Assembly (NCBI RefSeq): GCF_030272615.1
Contig: NC_081408.1
Location: forward strand, 622,410,476 to 622,474,475
Reading direction: 5' to 3'
Source of the DNA: Cryptomeria japonica
Taxonomy: Eukaryota > Streptophyta > Pinopsida > Cupressales > Cupressaceae
Length of the DNA stretch: 64,000 nucleotides
Under the pieces are notes generated by a model. That model was not told the DNA's origin and did no database searches. It saw nothing but the letters and a program-made list of their open reading frames with translations. Position 1 is the stretch's first letter; each line of letters opens with the position of its first letter. This document shows positions 1-11,250 of this stretch, one piece after another. A program made the translations under genes and the position numbers.

Positions 1-349
1 GGCCTTAGACCAAAAAAATAATACCAACACATAAGACATCTAGAAAATACATCAATAGGTCATATCCACATGTTACTTTAAAATCAGTCCATAATCTAGA
101 TCAACTGGGACCCAGTATAGGTCCACACGTTATAGCAATGATCTCCATCTGCCAAGTCTCAAACATGATCACCAACAACATCCAAAAACTCCACTAGAAT
201 CTGTACCAACACCACTTATGCAATTCATCAAAGATCTCCACCAAAAGCTCTACTAATAAAACCCTCGCTGGAACCAGAAATTAATCTTCTAAGCAAGCAG
301 GATAAAATTTGATAACCAGACCAAAACCAACTGACCAAATATGAGTATG
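1..349 (+). other. Left flank of element A; probable degenerate interior of gypsy element E
   Basis: No usable coding frame is visible. Element A inserted at position 355, and the other side of the break (48640 onwards) is the end of gag and the protease of a Tat-like gypsy element on the plus strand. This stretch should therefore be upstream gag or leader of the same element (inference from the matching duplication). I could not align it convincingly with the gag of element D. Confidence 0.4.
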
Positions 350-525
350 AGTATTGTTGTCCTTGATTTTAGCACAGCCAAAATCATGAGGCAACCCTAT
401 GAAACTAATCCATTTTGTACCTTATGGTCTCCGAGAGAGCTTAATCGACTTGGTCGGTTAGTTCATTTTGTTCCTTGTTTTCTATTTTTATCATTTTCCT
501 AGTACCTTCAAGTTTGCAGTTTTAC

Positions 526-786
526 CTGCAGTTCGGACTTTAAAGTCTAAACTGCAGGGTTCTTTTTGCTTTATAAACATCAGATTTTAAAGTCCGATGT
601 GTATTTGTAGGTTTTCTTGCCTGCAGTTCGGACTTTAAAGTCCGAACTGCATGTGGTATTAGCCTGCAGTTTGGAATTTAAACTCTAAACTGCAGGTGGT
701 TTGTCTAAAGGTTGCATGTCAAACTTTAAAGTCCGACATGCGAGAATTTCTCGCCTGCATGTCGGACTTTAAATTCCAACATGCAA
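526..786. repeat. Palindrome array, block 1 (A 5' LTR)
   Basis: Several palindromes share the core GGACTTTAAAGTCC or a close variant and are spaced about 40-60 bp apart. The outer arms differ between units but each arm is matched by its own partner: CTGCAGTTC with GAACTGCAG, ACATC with GATGT, GCATGTC with GACATGC. The same block occurs at 43535-43800. The order of arms is the same in both LTRs, so the array predates insertion. Confidence 0.9.
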
Positions 787-1188
787 CTACGAGTTGTAAT
801 TAATGCAACATTAATTGATAAATTAGGGTTTGTTTAAATGCTTTTTAAGTTAATGTTTGCATTTTTAGTCTTCATTTTCTTTGTCCTGTGCATGCCCTCC
901 TCCATTTTCCTCACCATGACTCGGATTTTGCTCACCTTCACTCGAATCAGATCTCTCCTTGTCATATTTTTCAACATCATTTGTTGCGGAAGAGGTAGGG
1001 TTTGTATTTTCTTTTCTTTTTGGGTTTTTGTTTGCTTTTAGCTTTTTCGTTTGTATTGTCTTATTTTCTTTTGGTTTTCGCTTCGTGTGTCGGAAGAGCA
1101 TTCAGATTTTGAACTCCGATTGTCTCCCTTGTTTCAGAGGACAATCGGACTTCAAAACCCGATTGTCATCTAAATTCCCCCTTCTCAA

Positions 1189-1645
1189 GCCGCATACCAG
1201 ACTTTAAAATCTAGTGTGTAGCTGAATTGAAGGATCTCCGCATATCAAATTTTAAAGTCCAATATGCAGGATCATAACCTTCGCATATCGGACTTTAAAA
1301 TCCGATATGCGCAGAAGGATAGGTTGACATGTCAGATTTTAAAACCTGACATGTCAACCAATTGTTTTTCCCTTTGTAAACATGTTGGACTTTAAAGTCT
1401 AATGTGCCTTTAATCTTTCCCAAGTTTCACATCGGACTTTAAAGTCTAATGTGCTTGTTTTCACCCCCAACACATCGGACTTTAAAGTTCAATGTGTTAT
1501 TGACTTCCTCGGATTGACACATCCGACTTTAAAGTTTGATGTGTTGATGACCCATCTCGGATTTGCACATCAACTTTAAAGTCTGATGTGCTGATCAAGG
1601 TATTTTTAATTGCATTTTGAACTTTAAAGTCCGATGTCCAATTTT
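1189..1645. repeat. Palindrome array, block 2 (A 5' LTR)
   Basis: About ten further palindromes with TTTAAA centres. Their arms include GCATATC/GATATGC, TGACATGTC/GACATGTCA and repeated CACATC/GATGTG. The block sits directly before the long open frame. It is separated from block 1 by a non-palindromic segment (about 800-1100) that ends with an imperfect inverted pair around GACAATCGG/CCGATTGTC. Confidence 0.88.
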
Positions 1646-1800
1646 TGTTTTCAAAAGAGCATGTCGGACTTTTTTCCCTGACCTGATATTTTTGGCAGTT
1701 TTACTCCCAAGCCTGTTTTGAGTCCCATTTTTCGATCCATTTGAGAAAATTGATTTTGATAAGAATTAATAGATAATCATCAGTGTTGAATGTAGTCATC

Positions 1801-4453
1801 ATGAATGTCAAATCTTCCTCACAAAAACCTAAGTCTTCTTCAAGTCAGTTGGAATCTTCTCCAAGTAAAGCATCATCAAGAAAGATGAAATACAAGTATG
1901 ACAAGTACTTGAATCTGTATCCAGAGAGTTCAGTAGACTCAAATATCAAGGAAATCAAAGACACTAAAATTCGTCATGTAGATATGCAATAATTTGTTGA
2001 CCGGGTTTAGAAGGCACCTGCTCGTCTAACCAGTTTAATCAAATCTGAGATACATAAGTATGCATCTTTCCCTGTTGCGGCTCATGATCCTGAATTTGTA
2101 CTGGCAATAGCTGATCACTTTGATCCAAACACAAGGCAAGTAAAAGATGAAGATCAGAATGTCATCATGACCCTAGACAGTGTATTATTCAATAGTGTCT
2201 TCAAAGGTTCATCAATTGAAGAAGTAGCTGATATTTCTCAAGAGTACTATGAGAAAAATGAGGATAAATACAAAAAGGTGATCAATACTATTTATCTCTC
2301 TGCTGTAAGGAGTTCCCTCACCTCATGATGGCCTAATTCCTTCCACAGGAGTGATTTTAATGAGGAATATAACGACATGGTCACCATGTTATCCAGAGTG
2401 AGGGGGTTAAAAGACTCATTATTTTCAAAATTGGATCTCTTATTTCATAAATATAATCAGAAAGGGGGCCACAAGAATCGATTGGGGAGAGCAGATCAGT
2501 GATGCGCTTTGTGCTCAATTGAAGGAGGTCAAGGTGACACTGAATTTTTACATGCCCTCAAACCTGGTCTACGTAGCTGCTTCAATGAGGCAATATCCAG
2601 GCTTGTCTACCAAGGGTGACAGGAGACTGGTGCCCGTTTGGGAGTATTATGATCAGCTTACCATCAAGAATCAAGGTAACCATTATAGAAGAGTCAATGA
2701 TGCCTTCTTCGCTATATGGAAGTGTATTTTTTATAAAGGCATGCAGAAGAGGAGAATATTAGAGGCCACTTACAGCATGGTATCTCATTTTGGGTGTGTA
2801 TTTCTGGAGTTTCCCACATTCACCTATATCTGAATTGGATGTTTCTCAAGTGAACCCTTCATTCTTCCAAGGTTCCCTTCAGACAAAATCGTCCTTATGG
2901 AGTTGTGCAGACAATTGATTAGTGTGCATTAGAAACAATCACAAGCACATAAGACTAGGCTGAAATTCCTAGAATTGATTGGTAGGTACTTAGTGTTAAC
3001 CAATCCCAAGGCCAAAAATATGGAGGAAGAAATGCAGTGGAATACCATGAGAAGATTCAAGACCCGAACCAATTTTGACTTTCGTGGTATAAAGAACAAA
3101 CTCAAAAAGGACTTATACTCATGTTTATAGGTTTGAGGATGTTTGGGCAGATTATCAGAATGAGGAGGATATAAGAAGGATGGATTTTAGCCACCTTACT
3201 CTGGAACAAATTGAAAATTTGGATCTAGCTAAGATCACAATGACCATGGAAGACACAGATGACATAGTGGACCCTGTTTATTATGAGAAGAAGATTGTTG
3301 AATGCCCACTTCCACTTGTGCAATGGTCGAAGAAAGAAAGCAAATCTATTACACAAAAGTTCTCTCTTATATTAGCAAACACCAATGCTTGGTTGCTAAA
3401 AAAGAATCTTAGGATGAAACAGCTTCCTACTAGTTCAGGAGATGATGACAACAGTGATGGCCCATTGGGGAAGATAGCTACAGCTGAAACAAGAACAAAG
3501 AGCGGGGCAGACTCACAAGCACTATCCTTAGCTCCTATGGTACAATCGAAGGGTAAAGGACCCAAAATCAAATTTACAATTAAAGGGTCGAAGAAGGGTG
3601 AATCATCATCAGCATCATAGGAAGCAGTAGCGAAGGAGCCAGAACAACTGCCTTCTAGTGAAGTTGGAAAAGAAAAGGAGGTTGAAGAAGGTGGAATTCC
3701 TCAACAATAGGAAGTACAGGCAGAAGAAGTATCACATCCAGCTGAAGTTGATGCCTCGATTACCTCACAGGTAATCAACCATTCTATTGACTTTGACTCT
3801 GACTCTGACTAAGAGGATGGAGATTTTCAAGAAGATGGAGATCTAAGTATGGGAATGACGCAATCAGAGACCATTGGTCAATTTTTCACAATAACCAACT
3901 TCTCTAATTTAGATGATATCCCTTCATCTACTTTTGAATCCATGATGATGGATTTTAATGAAACCTTGCAAGATGCACTTACAGAACAGGTTTCAGTAGA
4001 TTTACCCGTCACTACCACCACCACTATAGGAATTCCTCCATTGGTAAGTGCTGAAGTTACATTCACGGCACCCTCAACTCTCCCATCTGTAACTAAAGAG
4101 GTAGCAGCAACAAATGTTCCACTAGATACCTCAATATCAGCACCATCAGTAACAATCACAACTGCTCCAAGCTCCAATCAACCTACTCCTGAAGCCTCAA
4201 CACAAAATCAGCAAGGAGCTACTACTCCATCATCCAATCCAGAATTACCCCCTTGGATGGAAGTAGTGGCCCCTAAGAGGAAAAAATAGGTGATATCTCT
4301 AGATGAGTTTGACTTTGAACTTTTAGTTCCTCCAAAGCCTAAGGGAACAAAAAAGCCAAAGACGGTATCTTGAGTGGTAGTAGACCCAGCTTCCAAGAGA
4401 AAATATGCTGAATTTATGGTGCCATCGTCAGACAAGGACAAAGGCAACATACA
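1801..4453 (+). pseudogene. LTR-encoded protein (lORF) copy 1, N-terminal part; possible divergent PMD-like protein
   Basis: The first in-frame ATG is at 1801. Fragments in order: a Ser-rich basic start, a KYDKYLNLYP region, a segment ending VIMTLDSVLFN, an IWEYY-QLT motif near 2640, an ILMELCRQL-like motif, a PLPLVQW segment near 3320, Thr/Pro-rich acidic linkers (3850-4250), and a tryptophan-basic motif WMEVVAPKRKK near 4255. The frame is broken by stops, for example TAA and TAG near 1990-2010, a TGA near 2326 and a TAG at 4288. The last two are shared with the 3' LTR copy, so the gene was damaged before insertion. The LTR-B gene matches it motif by motif. The function is unknown; the PMD relationship is an inference from short ungapped matches. 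It continues at 10139 beyond the B insertion. Confidence 0.7.
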
Positions 4454-5212
4454 TGTTGACATGTGTTTTGACACACCCACCAACAGTCAAGTAGTTTATG
4501 CAAACACTCACCACCTCTCCTAAAAAGTAACGAGTTTGGAAGAACTCACTACCCCAAGGTCTCTATAGTTGGGTCTCGATGGTGATGGATAGCTCAATGG
4601 TTGATGTGGTTATACCTATAAAGGGGCCTGCTGGTTAGAGCTAAATCTCGCTGGTTAATAGACAATTGCACTTCCTCTCTTTTTTGTATTTTATGATTTA
4701 AGATTTCTCTAGGGAAATAAAATGTGAAGCGTAAGGGAAACAAGAAAATAACAATAAAGATAAATACAATGACAACTTAATAAACTATTCAATTAGTTCC
4801 CTGCAATTCAAGCAATTATCAAATATTATCCAAGTTAGCATTCAACAACGGACTTCCATAAAACTTGCAAAATCATCAATTTCACAAATCTCTGGATATA
4901 AAATCATCAGTAATATGGCATATCACAATAATTCGCATACACCATTGATGTGTGTAATATGGTTCATAACATGATAGACAAAAAGATTACCACGTTTCTA
5001 ACTCAAAATAATAGACGTTACCGGATTACACAAAACAATTTGGTAGAATATAAATGTAGATCAACCAATCTACAAGCTGCTTTTCATATTAATCTCCATG
5101 AATGTATAACAAAAATAACTCAAACTTCTTAACAATCTATGAAAATACTCTAAAATCTCTAAGTAGGCCACAAATCATCAATTTGGGGCCCCTACAAATG
5201 AATCCAACTTCT

Positions 5213-5222
5213 CAATTTATAG
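5213..5222 (-). promoter_or_regulatory. TATA-like box near the 3' end of LTR B
   Basis: CTATAAATTG on the minus strand, about 768 bp before the LTR end. In element A the TATA box lies 761-763 bp before the LTR end. It is the best candidate for the genomic-RNA promoter. A second TTTATAGG lies closer to the end (about 4616), so the assignment is tentative. Confidence 0.4.
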
Positions 5223-5445
5223 AAGCTCTTCATCCTATTATTTAGAAAATAACTCTACCCTATATTAAGAACTAAAATTAGGAGTTGCAGTTAACTTGCA
5301 AGTTTCTGCCTGGACACTCCACTTAACAAATACAAAACGAATGTTGCACGAGCACTACAAAGACCATGCTGGGTGAGCCACATTTTCGTAATCATGCAGG
5401 ATTTCTTTCAAAATTGGGACTTGAGTAGCAGGAGCATTTTTTAAA

Positions 5446-8400
5446 TCAAGAAAAAGCTTTGTTATCTTTAGCAATTGTGTGCCTAACTTTCTTGGTAAAA
5501 GCCTTATAATTTTCAATTATGCATGCAACCGCTTGGACTGGTGGATTGGCTACATGCTTAATTCTAAATTTATATTTCTTCAACAGCTCATTTGCATGTG
5601 CTCCTTGTTCCTCTAACTCCTTTATCATATCTGCCATCTCTTGACACTGAGTAATTAGCTGTGTGTATCTATCCATAAGGGCGACGTCAAACTAGGTGGT
5701 AGGTCCTAGGTTTTGTGCCTCATACACATCCCATTGATTCAAGAATTGTTGTTGGTCCATTATTCTAGTATCAGCTATTCTGAGGCCAAAAGGCCCTAGT
5801 ACATTCATCACAAAATTCTTATATGACAAAATCTCCCTAAGGAGAGGGTCCCAAATGTTAGTCATCTCCTTGATATACTACTGATACATCTCTATTTTCA
5901 GCTCCAAAATGTATATGTAGGACTGTAAATTCTCACAACTGTCCCCTCCTAAGAGGTCTTCTTTTGCTATCAGCTCTTCTCCTAACCATAGTATCTTTTT
6001 CAAAATTAGGAGTTGTTTATTAAAGATGTTCTCCTTTCACTACCATTGTGTGGAGCATGTTGGCAAAGCTCCACCTGCATGTACCACCTTACGGTATATT
6101 TCCATTGTATTCTACAGAAATAATCTAATCTTGGCCGCATTTACCTAAGTGCAAGATTTGGCGGCCGTAGCTACCCGTCTTACCTCTAGCAGTGCCTTTA
6201 CCTCGCCCTCTGGTAGTGATGAGGTTGAAGGTAGGTCATCCATTCTAAAAGAATCCAGAGGTTTACACATTTCTATTAGGAACTATTTATATTGCCCAAG
6301 TTGCACCTTAAGCTCCATATTTGAGGTATGCTCTTTCTCCACGCACCCTCTGACAACACTTATGGCCAGCTCCAAGGTATCTAGCTCTCCCCACTTGGTT
6401 TGCTTACCCAAATTCACCTGACAAATTTGATACTTGGGGGAGACCTATCCTTCGACTTCATGTAGTACTGCCACATCTGCAATCACTTCACCAAAATCTA
6501 TTTTTCATAGATGATGGATAGTTTTCAGCCTCTTAACCTTTGGAGGTTCCTCAGTGATTACTTGTTGTAGAGTGACTTCTGGGAGTTCCACTTTCCTCTT
6601 TTTCTTTTCGAAGGTAAACTCCAACCATTGTAGTATATCCTCATCCTTGTCACCTTGATGTGATACAATATTCACAGTTATGATATGGACATCCATCTGC
6701 TCTTTTGCTTCATCTCTCACTTTGGCTTGTTCTTGTCCAAGAATTTGGGGTGAGGAAATCTGGCAAGATAGATTAGCTTGGAGAGTTTGTTGCCTGTGTA
6801 ATTGCCCTAGCTTGCCACTGACTTCTTCATTGAATGTCATTTCTTTGTCACCTAGCTCCATTTTTGCTTGCCTGGCTGCTATATCCTTTAGAAGGTCTTC
6901 TTAATCTTGGGGGGTTAAGATCAACGTTTCATTCAAAATGTCTTCTCCTTCAGCCCCTCACCTTCTAGCGGTCATTTTTGCTCAAAATGATCCTCTTCTT
7001 GATAGGAGTCAAACTCAATGTTTCTAACGTTTACCTCCTCGGTAGTAGATGTGAAACCTTGCACTCTGGGTTGCCCTACAGATACATTGACTAATGGTGG
7101 TGCAGGAGCAGTGGTGCCTGAAGCACTTGTTGTACCTATGGAAGGTGGTTTAGTGGGTACCTTCTCGATGGCTTCTACATTCTCTTCTTGTCCCTGGCTA
7201 CCCTCCCCTTTGGTATGACCTATAGCGGTCCTTGGTGGGAGAACTTTGGCGAGTGGCACTACGCCTAACCCATCGATCACCCCTAGATCTATAGCCTTCT
7301 TCAATAGTTCGAACTCCCTCATATTTTCCTGGAGTTTCTTCAATAAGTCCTCAATACTCTCTTGTGGCTTATCTTCCTCACCTGGGTCGGTGGAGGTATT
7401 CTACCTTGAGGCTAACCTTGTCTTTTGAGCATATTCCTTATGGCCTCTTGACTAAGGTACCCATGAGGTGGACTCCTTCTATTTTGTCTTTGATACGCTA
7501 GGCCTTACCCTTTGGCTTAACCATTCTTTAGTTCTATTGATGACAGCCAGCGATACCTTCTCCATATTTATATCTTCGATTGTAGACCATCTTACTGGGG
7601 AGAGGGGCCTCTTATCTATCTCTGATTCTTTGTAGATTGGATCAAGTAACTCTCCATCATCTCTCAGGTCCTTTGGAAGGTTAGTATCAATACCAAAATC
7701 TCTCACTTGTGGGACAAATATTCTATTATAGTTCTTTTCCTTGACTTTGAAGCTATCTTGTAAGTTAGTCCAGAAGTCTTCCAAGCTGGAAATGTGCCCC
7801 TCATATGCCTTGGGCATAGCTTGTTTAAGTTTCCCATAGGGATCATAAAACTCCCTAGAATGATCGTATTCCTTCAAGTCTAGATCTTGAAGCTCCTGTT
7901 CTGCCAACTTCACCACTTTTGTCTTGGAATAGGCAAAGTACCCAATACACACCAAGAAATCGATTCATGTCTTATTCTTTGATGACAGCAGTGATTGTAG
8001 GCCTACGAGCTACCTTACATATTCTAGCAGGATCACCCTATCATTATAATAATGAGGTGGCATCATTGGGTTCCCTGTGAATCCACTAACCCTAATGTAA
8101 GTAGATCATGGGTTTTGGATGAACCAACATGCCCACTCCCAGATGATAGCCATAGCCTCTAGGCTAATACGATATCATGCATCCCCTATCAATTTGATGA
8201 TTATTGTGAAAACAAAGGCATCATTAACCCTCTTGAAATGTAGCTTGGCATTGGCTAGAGTGAGTTGGGAATAATACTCCCATATCTTCTTCTATCCTTC
8301 CTTCTCTCCTAACTGTCCTTCCACCTATAGGCCTGGGAATTTTCAAGCTCTGGCAACTACCCAGATGACATACAATGTGAAGAAGAATTGTTGTGTGTGT

Positions 8401-9107
8401 TGCACCTCTTTCATCTGCCTATAGATATTATCAGAGAGGATCTACGGCCAGTCAAAGTATTGTTTTCCTATCAAAATGGTGGTCATGAACTGGAACATCC
8501 AGGGATGGAAGTGCTTGCAGTCTAGCTTGCCAAAGGCCTTACTGAGCATGATGATTAAATCTCTTTGAGGCACTTTGAAGTCTATCCTTAGGATCTTCAT
8601 TGCCTTGAGCCCTGTCTTTCTTTCTTCTTCTAACCAGTTCACATTCATATGCCTTTTGCTGGCTAATGTCTTGTCATTCCATGCCTTCAAGGCCTCTTCT
8701 TCGGTCAACAGAAATGCTTCCTCTCTAGTTAGAATTCTAAAGACAAAACCAAGCATATCTAGAGACAAGTCTATGACTATCTTTTCATGTGCATCTGTGC
8801 ATTTTCTAATTTCTGGATTGTAAAATGGTGCAATGGACATTATGAATTTTGGTGCTTGTACTGATTGTCGGAAAACAGTGGCTTCAACTAAGCTGGACCT
8901 CTTAATTCTTCAGTGGAGGGCCTCCAGAGTAGATTTATCCAATTGAACCTTGATATCTTCAATTTTGATGTGGCTGATTTTAGTATCGATAACCCATCTG
9001 ATTTGATCCTCCAGCTTTGAAACATATACTTGTCCCTGGTAATGATACTTCATGGTGGCCACGACTCTATCAATTTCTTTGCCTCTTTTGCTGGAGGATG
9101 AGTCCAT
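5446..9107 (-). pseudogene. LTR-encoded protein (lORF) of element B
   Basis: The likely start is the ATG at 9107 (MDSSSSKRGKE), about 660 bp downstream of a TATA box. The order of segments parallels A's lORF: a KYHYQGQVY region with ISHIKIEDI; FIMSIAPFYNPEIRKCTDAH running into IVIDLSLDMLGFVF; IWEYYSQLT with FKRVNDAF (about 8250); TYIRVSGFTGNP then RVILLEYVR (about 8050); RPLSPVRW (about 7590); a low-complexity linker; LQWLEFTFEKKKRK (about 6610); and a C-terminal coiled-coil (5446-5676). Several stops interrupt it. One TAG follows EYVR exactly where A has Gln in ELCRQL. A long plausible protein of this design in the U3 of two LTR families is unusual. The biochemical function is unknown. Confidence 0.68.
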
Positions 9108-9169
9108 CTAACCACTTGAACCTGTAGGGAAAACACAAATCTTCAGTCCTCAATACTAAACATAAATTT

Positions 9170-9545
9170 TGATTCACTTTGGGACTTCGGGGTCCCAGGG
9201 TAAGCACAAAGGGAGAAGGCTTGGAACTCTGGGGATCTGGGGTTTCGAGGTTAGGTCTATACAAACCTCCTAGAACTCTACAGTTCTGAGGTTTTGGGCT
9301 CATGGCTTGGGGTGATCCAGAACTCCGAAGTTCTGGGGTGGAATGGAATGGGCACCCAAAACTCCGGGGATCCAGGGTTCTGGGGTGAAATGGAAGGGGC
9401 ACCCAGAACTCTGGGGTTCCGGGGTGAAATGGAAGTCGCTCGAAACTCTGGGGTGAAATGGAAGGACACCTAGAACTCTGGGTATCCAGGGTTCCGAGGT
9501 GAAATGGAAGTCACCCGGAACTTCGAGGATCCGAGGTTCTGAGCA
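9170..9545 (-). repeat. Repeat array of LTR B, leader side
   Basis: Tandem units of about 40-50 bp built around GGGGTGAAATGGAAG and CAGAACTC-GGGGTTC. Several contain short palindromes such as CAGAACTCCGAAGTTCTGG. The array lies between the TATA box at 9771 and the gene start at 9107, so it would be transcribed as leader. Confidence 0.75.
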
Positions 9546-9770
9546 GGAAAACTAGAGCACGCCAAAAAAAAAAAAACACAAAAAACAAACAAAAAGAAAA
9601 ATAAATCTAACCTAGAAAAACATCACAAGGGTAGAAAATTCACCAACCTGGTGAATCGAAAACCAAAAAAAAACTCCAAGAGAGAGCTCAGAGGTCCAGA
9701 GGTTCGCGACTTGGGGCTAGGGAGGAGAAGCTCTGAATGCACAAATGAACTCAAAAATATCATCGTCTCT

Positions 9771-9780
9771 TATATATAGC
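9771..9780 (-). promoter_or_regulatory. TATA box upstream of the LTR-B gene
   Basis: GCTATATATA followed by AGAGACG on the minus strand. It is about 660 bp upstream of the ATG at 9107 and between the two repeat arrays, so it suits a promoter dedicated to the LTR-encoded gene. Confidence 0.5.
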
Positions 9781-9814
9781 CTCTTGAATTCTTCTGTACG
9801 AAAACCATAAACAT

Positions 9815-10060
9815 GATCTTGGGACTTCGAGGTCCCGAGGTTCTGAGGTCAACAGAAAGCACCAGAACAAAACCACCTCGAGACTCCGGGACTCTGGAGT
9901 TCTGAGGCCAAAATACCCTACACCTCGAGACTCTGGGACTCTGGAGTTTCGAGGTCAAAACAACAAGGACCTCGGGACTCCAGGACTTTGGAGTTCCAAG
10001 GTCGGAACAACAGCAAGACCTCGGGACTCTGGAGTTCCGAGGTAAAACCAAAACGAAGAA
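9815..10060 (-). repeat. Palindrome array of LTR B, promoter side
   Basis: About four imperfect palindromes at about 55-65-bp spacing. Each has arms ACCTCGG/CCGAGGT (or CTCGA/TCGAG) around GACTCTGGAGTTC. The sequence is unrelated to A's TTTAAA palindromes, but the position (5' end of the LTR), size and spacing are alike. Confidence 0.8.
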
Positions 10061-10138
10061 AAAAAAAAGGGGGGGGCCATATTTTGACTCAAGGAGACTA
10101 AATGGGGAAACAGATATGCTAGGCATAACAATATGATC

Positions 10139-11084
10139 TAAAGATTATACCAAGCAGGTCATAGAGCTTGGGGTGGAAACACATGAGACTGTGAAATTAG
10201 ATTCTCAGACAACCCTTAATTCTTTGTTGAGAAGATTGGATCAGGAGAGGGATGACAAAAATATCTTGAAGCAAAAGTGGGAACACCTGACCAACATTCT
10301 TTTAAAGGTAACACAATCTTCTCAAGAGGTTGAACCCATAAGATCCTCAATAGATACCAAAGCCCTCAAGAAGATTGAATAGGTGGGAGATAAAGGTCGA
10401 GTGATGGATGAGTGGATTTCACAGCTAAGGTCAGAAGGCTCTCATCTTCTGAGCTCAACAGTGGAACTGTTTTCTGATTATGAAGTAATCCAGAGTCGGA
10501 TGCAAGGACTCAAAACCTCTTTATCACATGAGATTGAGGAAGTTGTAAAAAGTACTAACTTGTGGAGAAAAATGGAGGACTTCAGGATAGATGTCCTGGT
10601 TGAGAATAAGGTAATTCCCACAAGGGAGAAGTACATTTAGATCTTGTCTTTATTGTCTCATAAGAAAGAGATAATGAAGTTAATGATTGCAGAGCTAGAC
10701 TGGGAGAAGAAAGAAGGTGATGATGAGGTTGACCTTATTTTTGCCAAATTTGGTGATCTCCCTTGCTATTTATATGATGGCAATCAAAATCTCGTCACTG
10801 CTAAAGTTGTCACGCAAGAATTCCTTTCCTTGATGGATCAATGCATGGGACAAGATTTCTCGCTTGATACATTTGATAAACTATTAGAAATTCAGGTAAC
10901 CTTTGAAGTCCTCGCATCCATGCTGAAGGATGTTAAAAAGAAATAGGTGAAGATTCAAGATGCAATATCCCGCGTCCAAATCATCACAAGTTCTACCTTG
11001 ATGTCGAATGAAGCATAGATGAAATCCATCCTTGCTAAATTCGAAGATTTCCTGAAATCCAATGAAGAAGAGAATCAAGAATGA
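10139..11084 (+). pseudogene. lORF copy 1, C-terminal coiled-coil part
   Basis: Resumes the A 5' LTR gene after the B insertion and ends at the TGA at 11082-11084. It is rich in charged heptad-like stretches (LLRRLDQERDDKN, EEVVKSTNLW, SMLKDVKKK), typical of a coiled coil. TAG stops at about 10380 and 10638 are also present in the 3' LTR copy (about 47010 and 47268), so they were inherited from the parent element. The length and order agree with the 3' LTR copy. Confidence 0.65.
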
Positions 11085-11241
11085 AGTACCCCCTTTTGGC
11101 ACCTTTTCTTCATGCAGTTGCACCGATAGATGTTGTCAATTTTTGTGCAGCTGCACATTTTCTTTATGTAGTAATTGTATTAAAATGGGACTGTGCAGTT
11201 GAATAAATCAATTGTACCCACCTTTTTCTCAATTTCTTTTC

Positions 11242-11250
11242 CTATATAAG
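11242..11250 (+). promoter_or_regulatory. TATA box of A 5' LTR
   Basis: CTATATAAG is conserved in the 3' LTR (47873). It lies 763 bp before the LTR end and just after the LTR gene. It is the likely promoter for the genomic RNA, which leaves the whole gene in U3. Confidence 0.6.

Larger units (their letters stand above)
4454..10130 (-). mobile_element. Element B: solo LTR (5.7 kb) of a giant-LTR gypsy related to A
   Basis: Comparison with the intact 3' LTR of A shows a 5.7-kb insertion here. Read on the minus strand it starts TGTTATGCC at 10130 and ends ATGTCAACA at 4454, the canonical TG...CA ends. The flanks ATACA (4449-4453) and ATATG (10131-10135) agree at three of five positions with each other, and the empty site reads ATACT, so the target duplication is decayed. 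No gag or pol is present. The layout mirrors A's LTR: two arrays, then a long gene, then a TATA-like site about 770 bp before the end. It could alternatively be a truncated non-autonomous element, but the single TG...CA unit favours a solo LTR. Confidence 0.72.

Noticed and set aside
526-1645. CRISPR-like array of regularly spaced repeats
   Set aside because: The units are palindromes with variable arms in a plant LTR, spacers are not uniform, and no cas-type gene exists here.
9070-10126. Minus-strand Pro/Ser-rich frames of 60-120 codons
   Set aside because: They are translations of the repeat arrays and have no family resemblance.
4454-10130. Element B as a DNA transposon
   Set aside because: The two ends are not inverted repeats of each other beyond TG/CA, and the content mirrors A's LTR.
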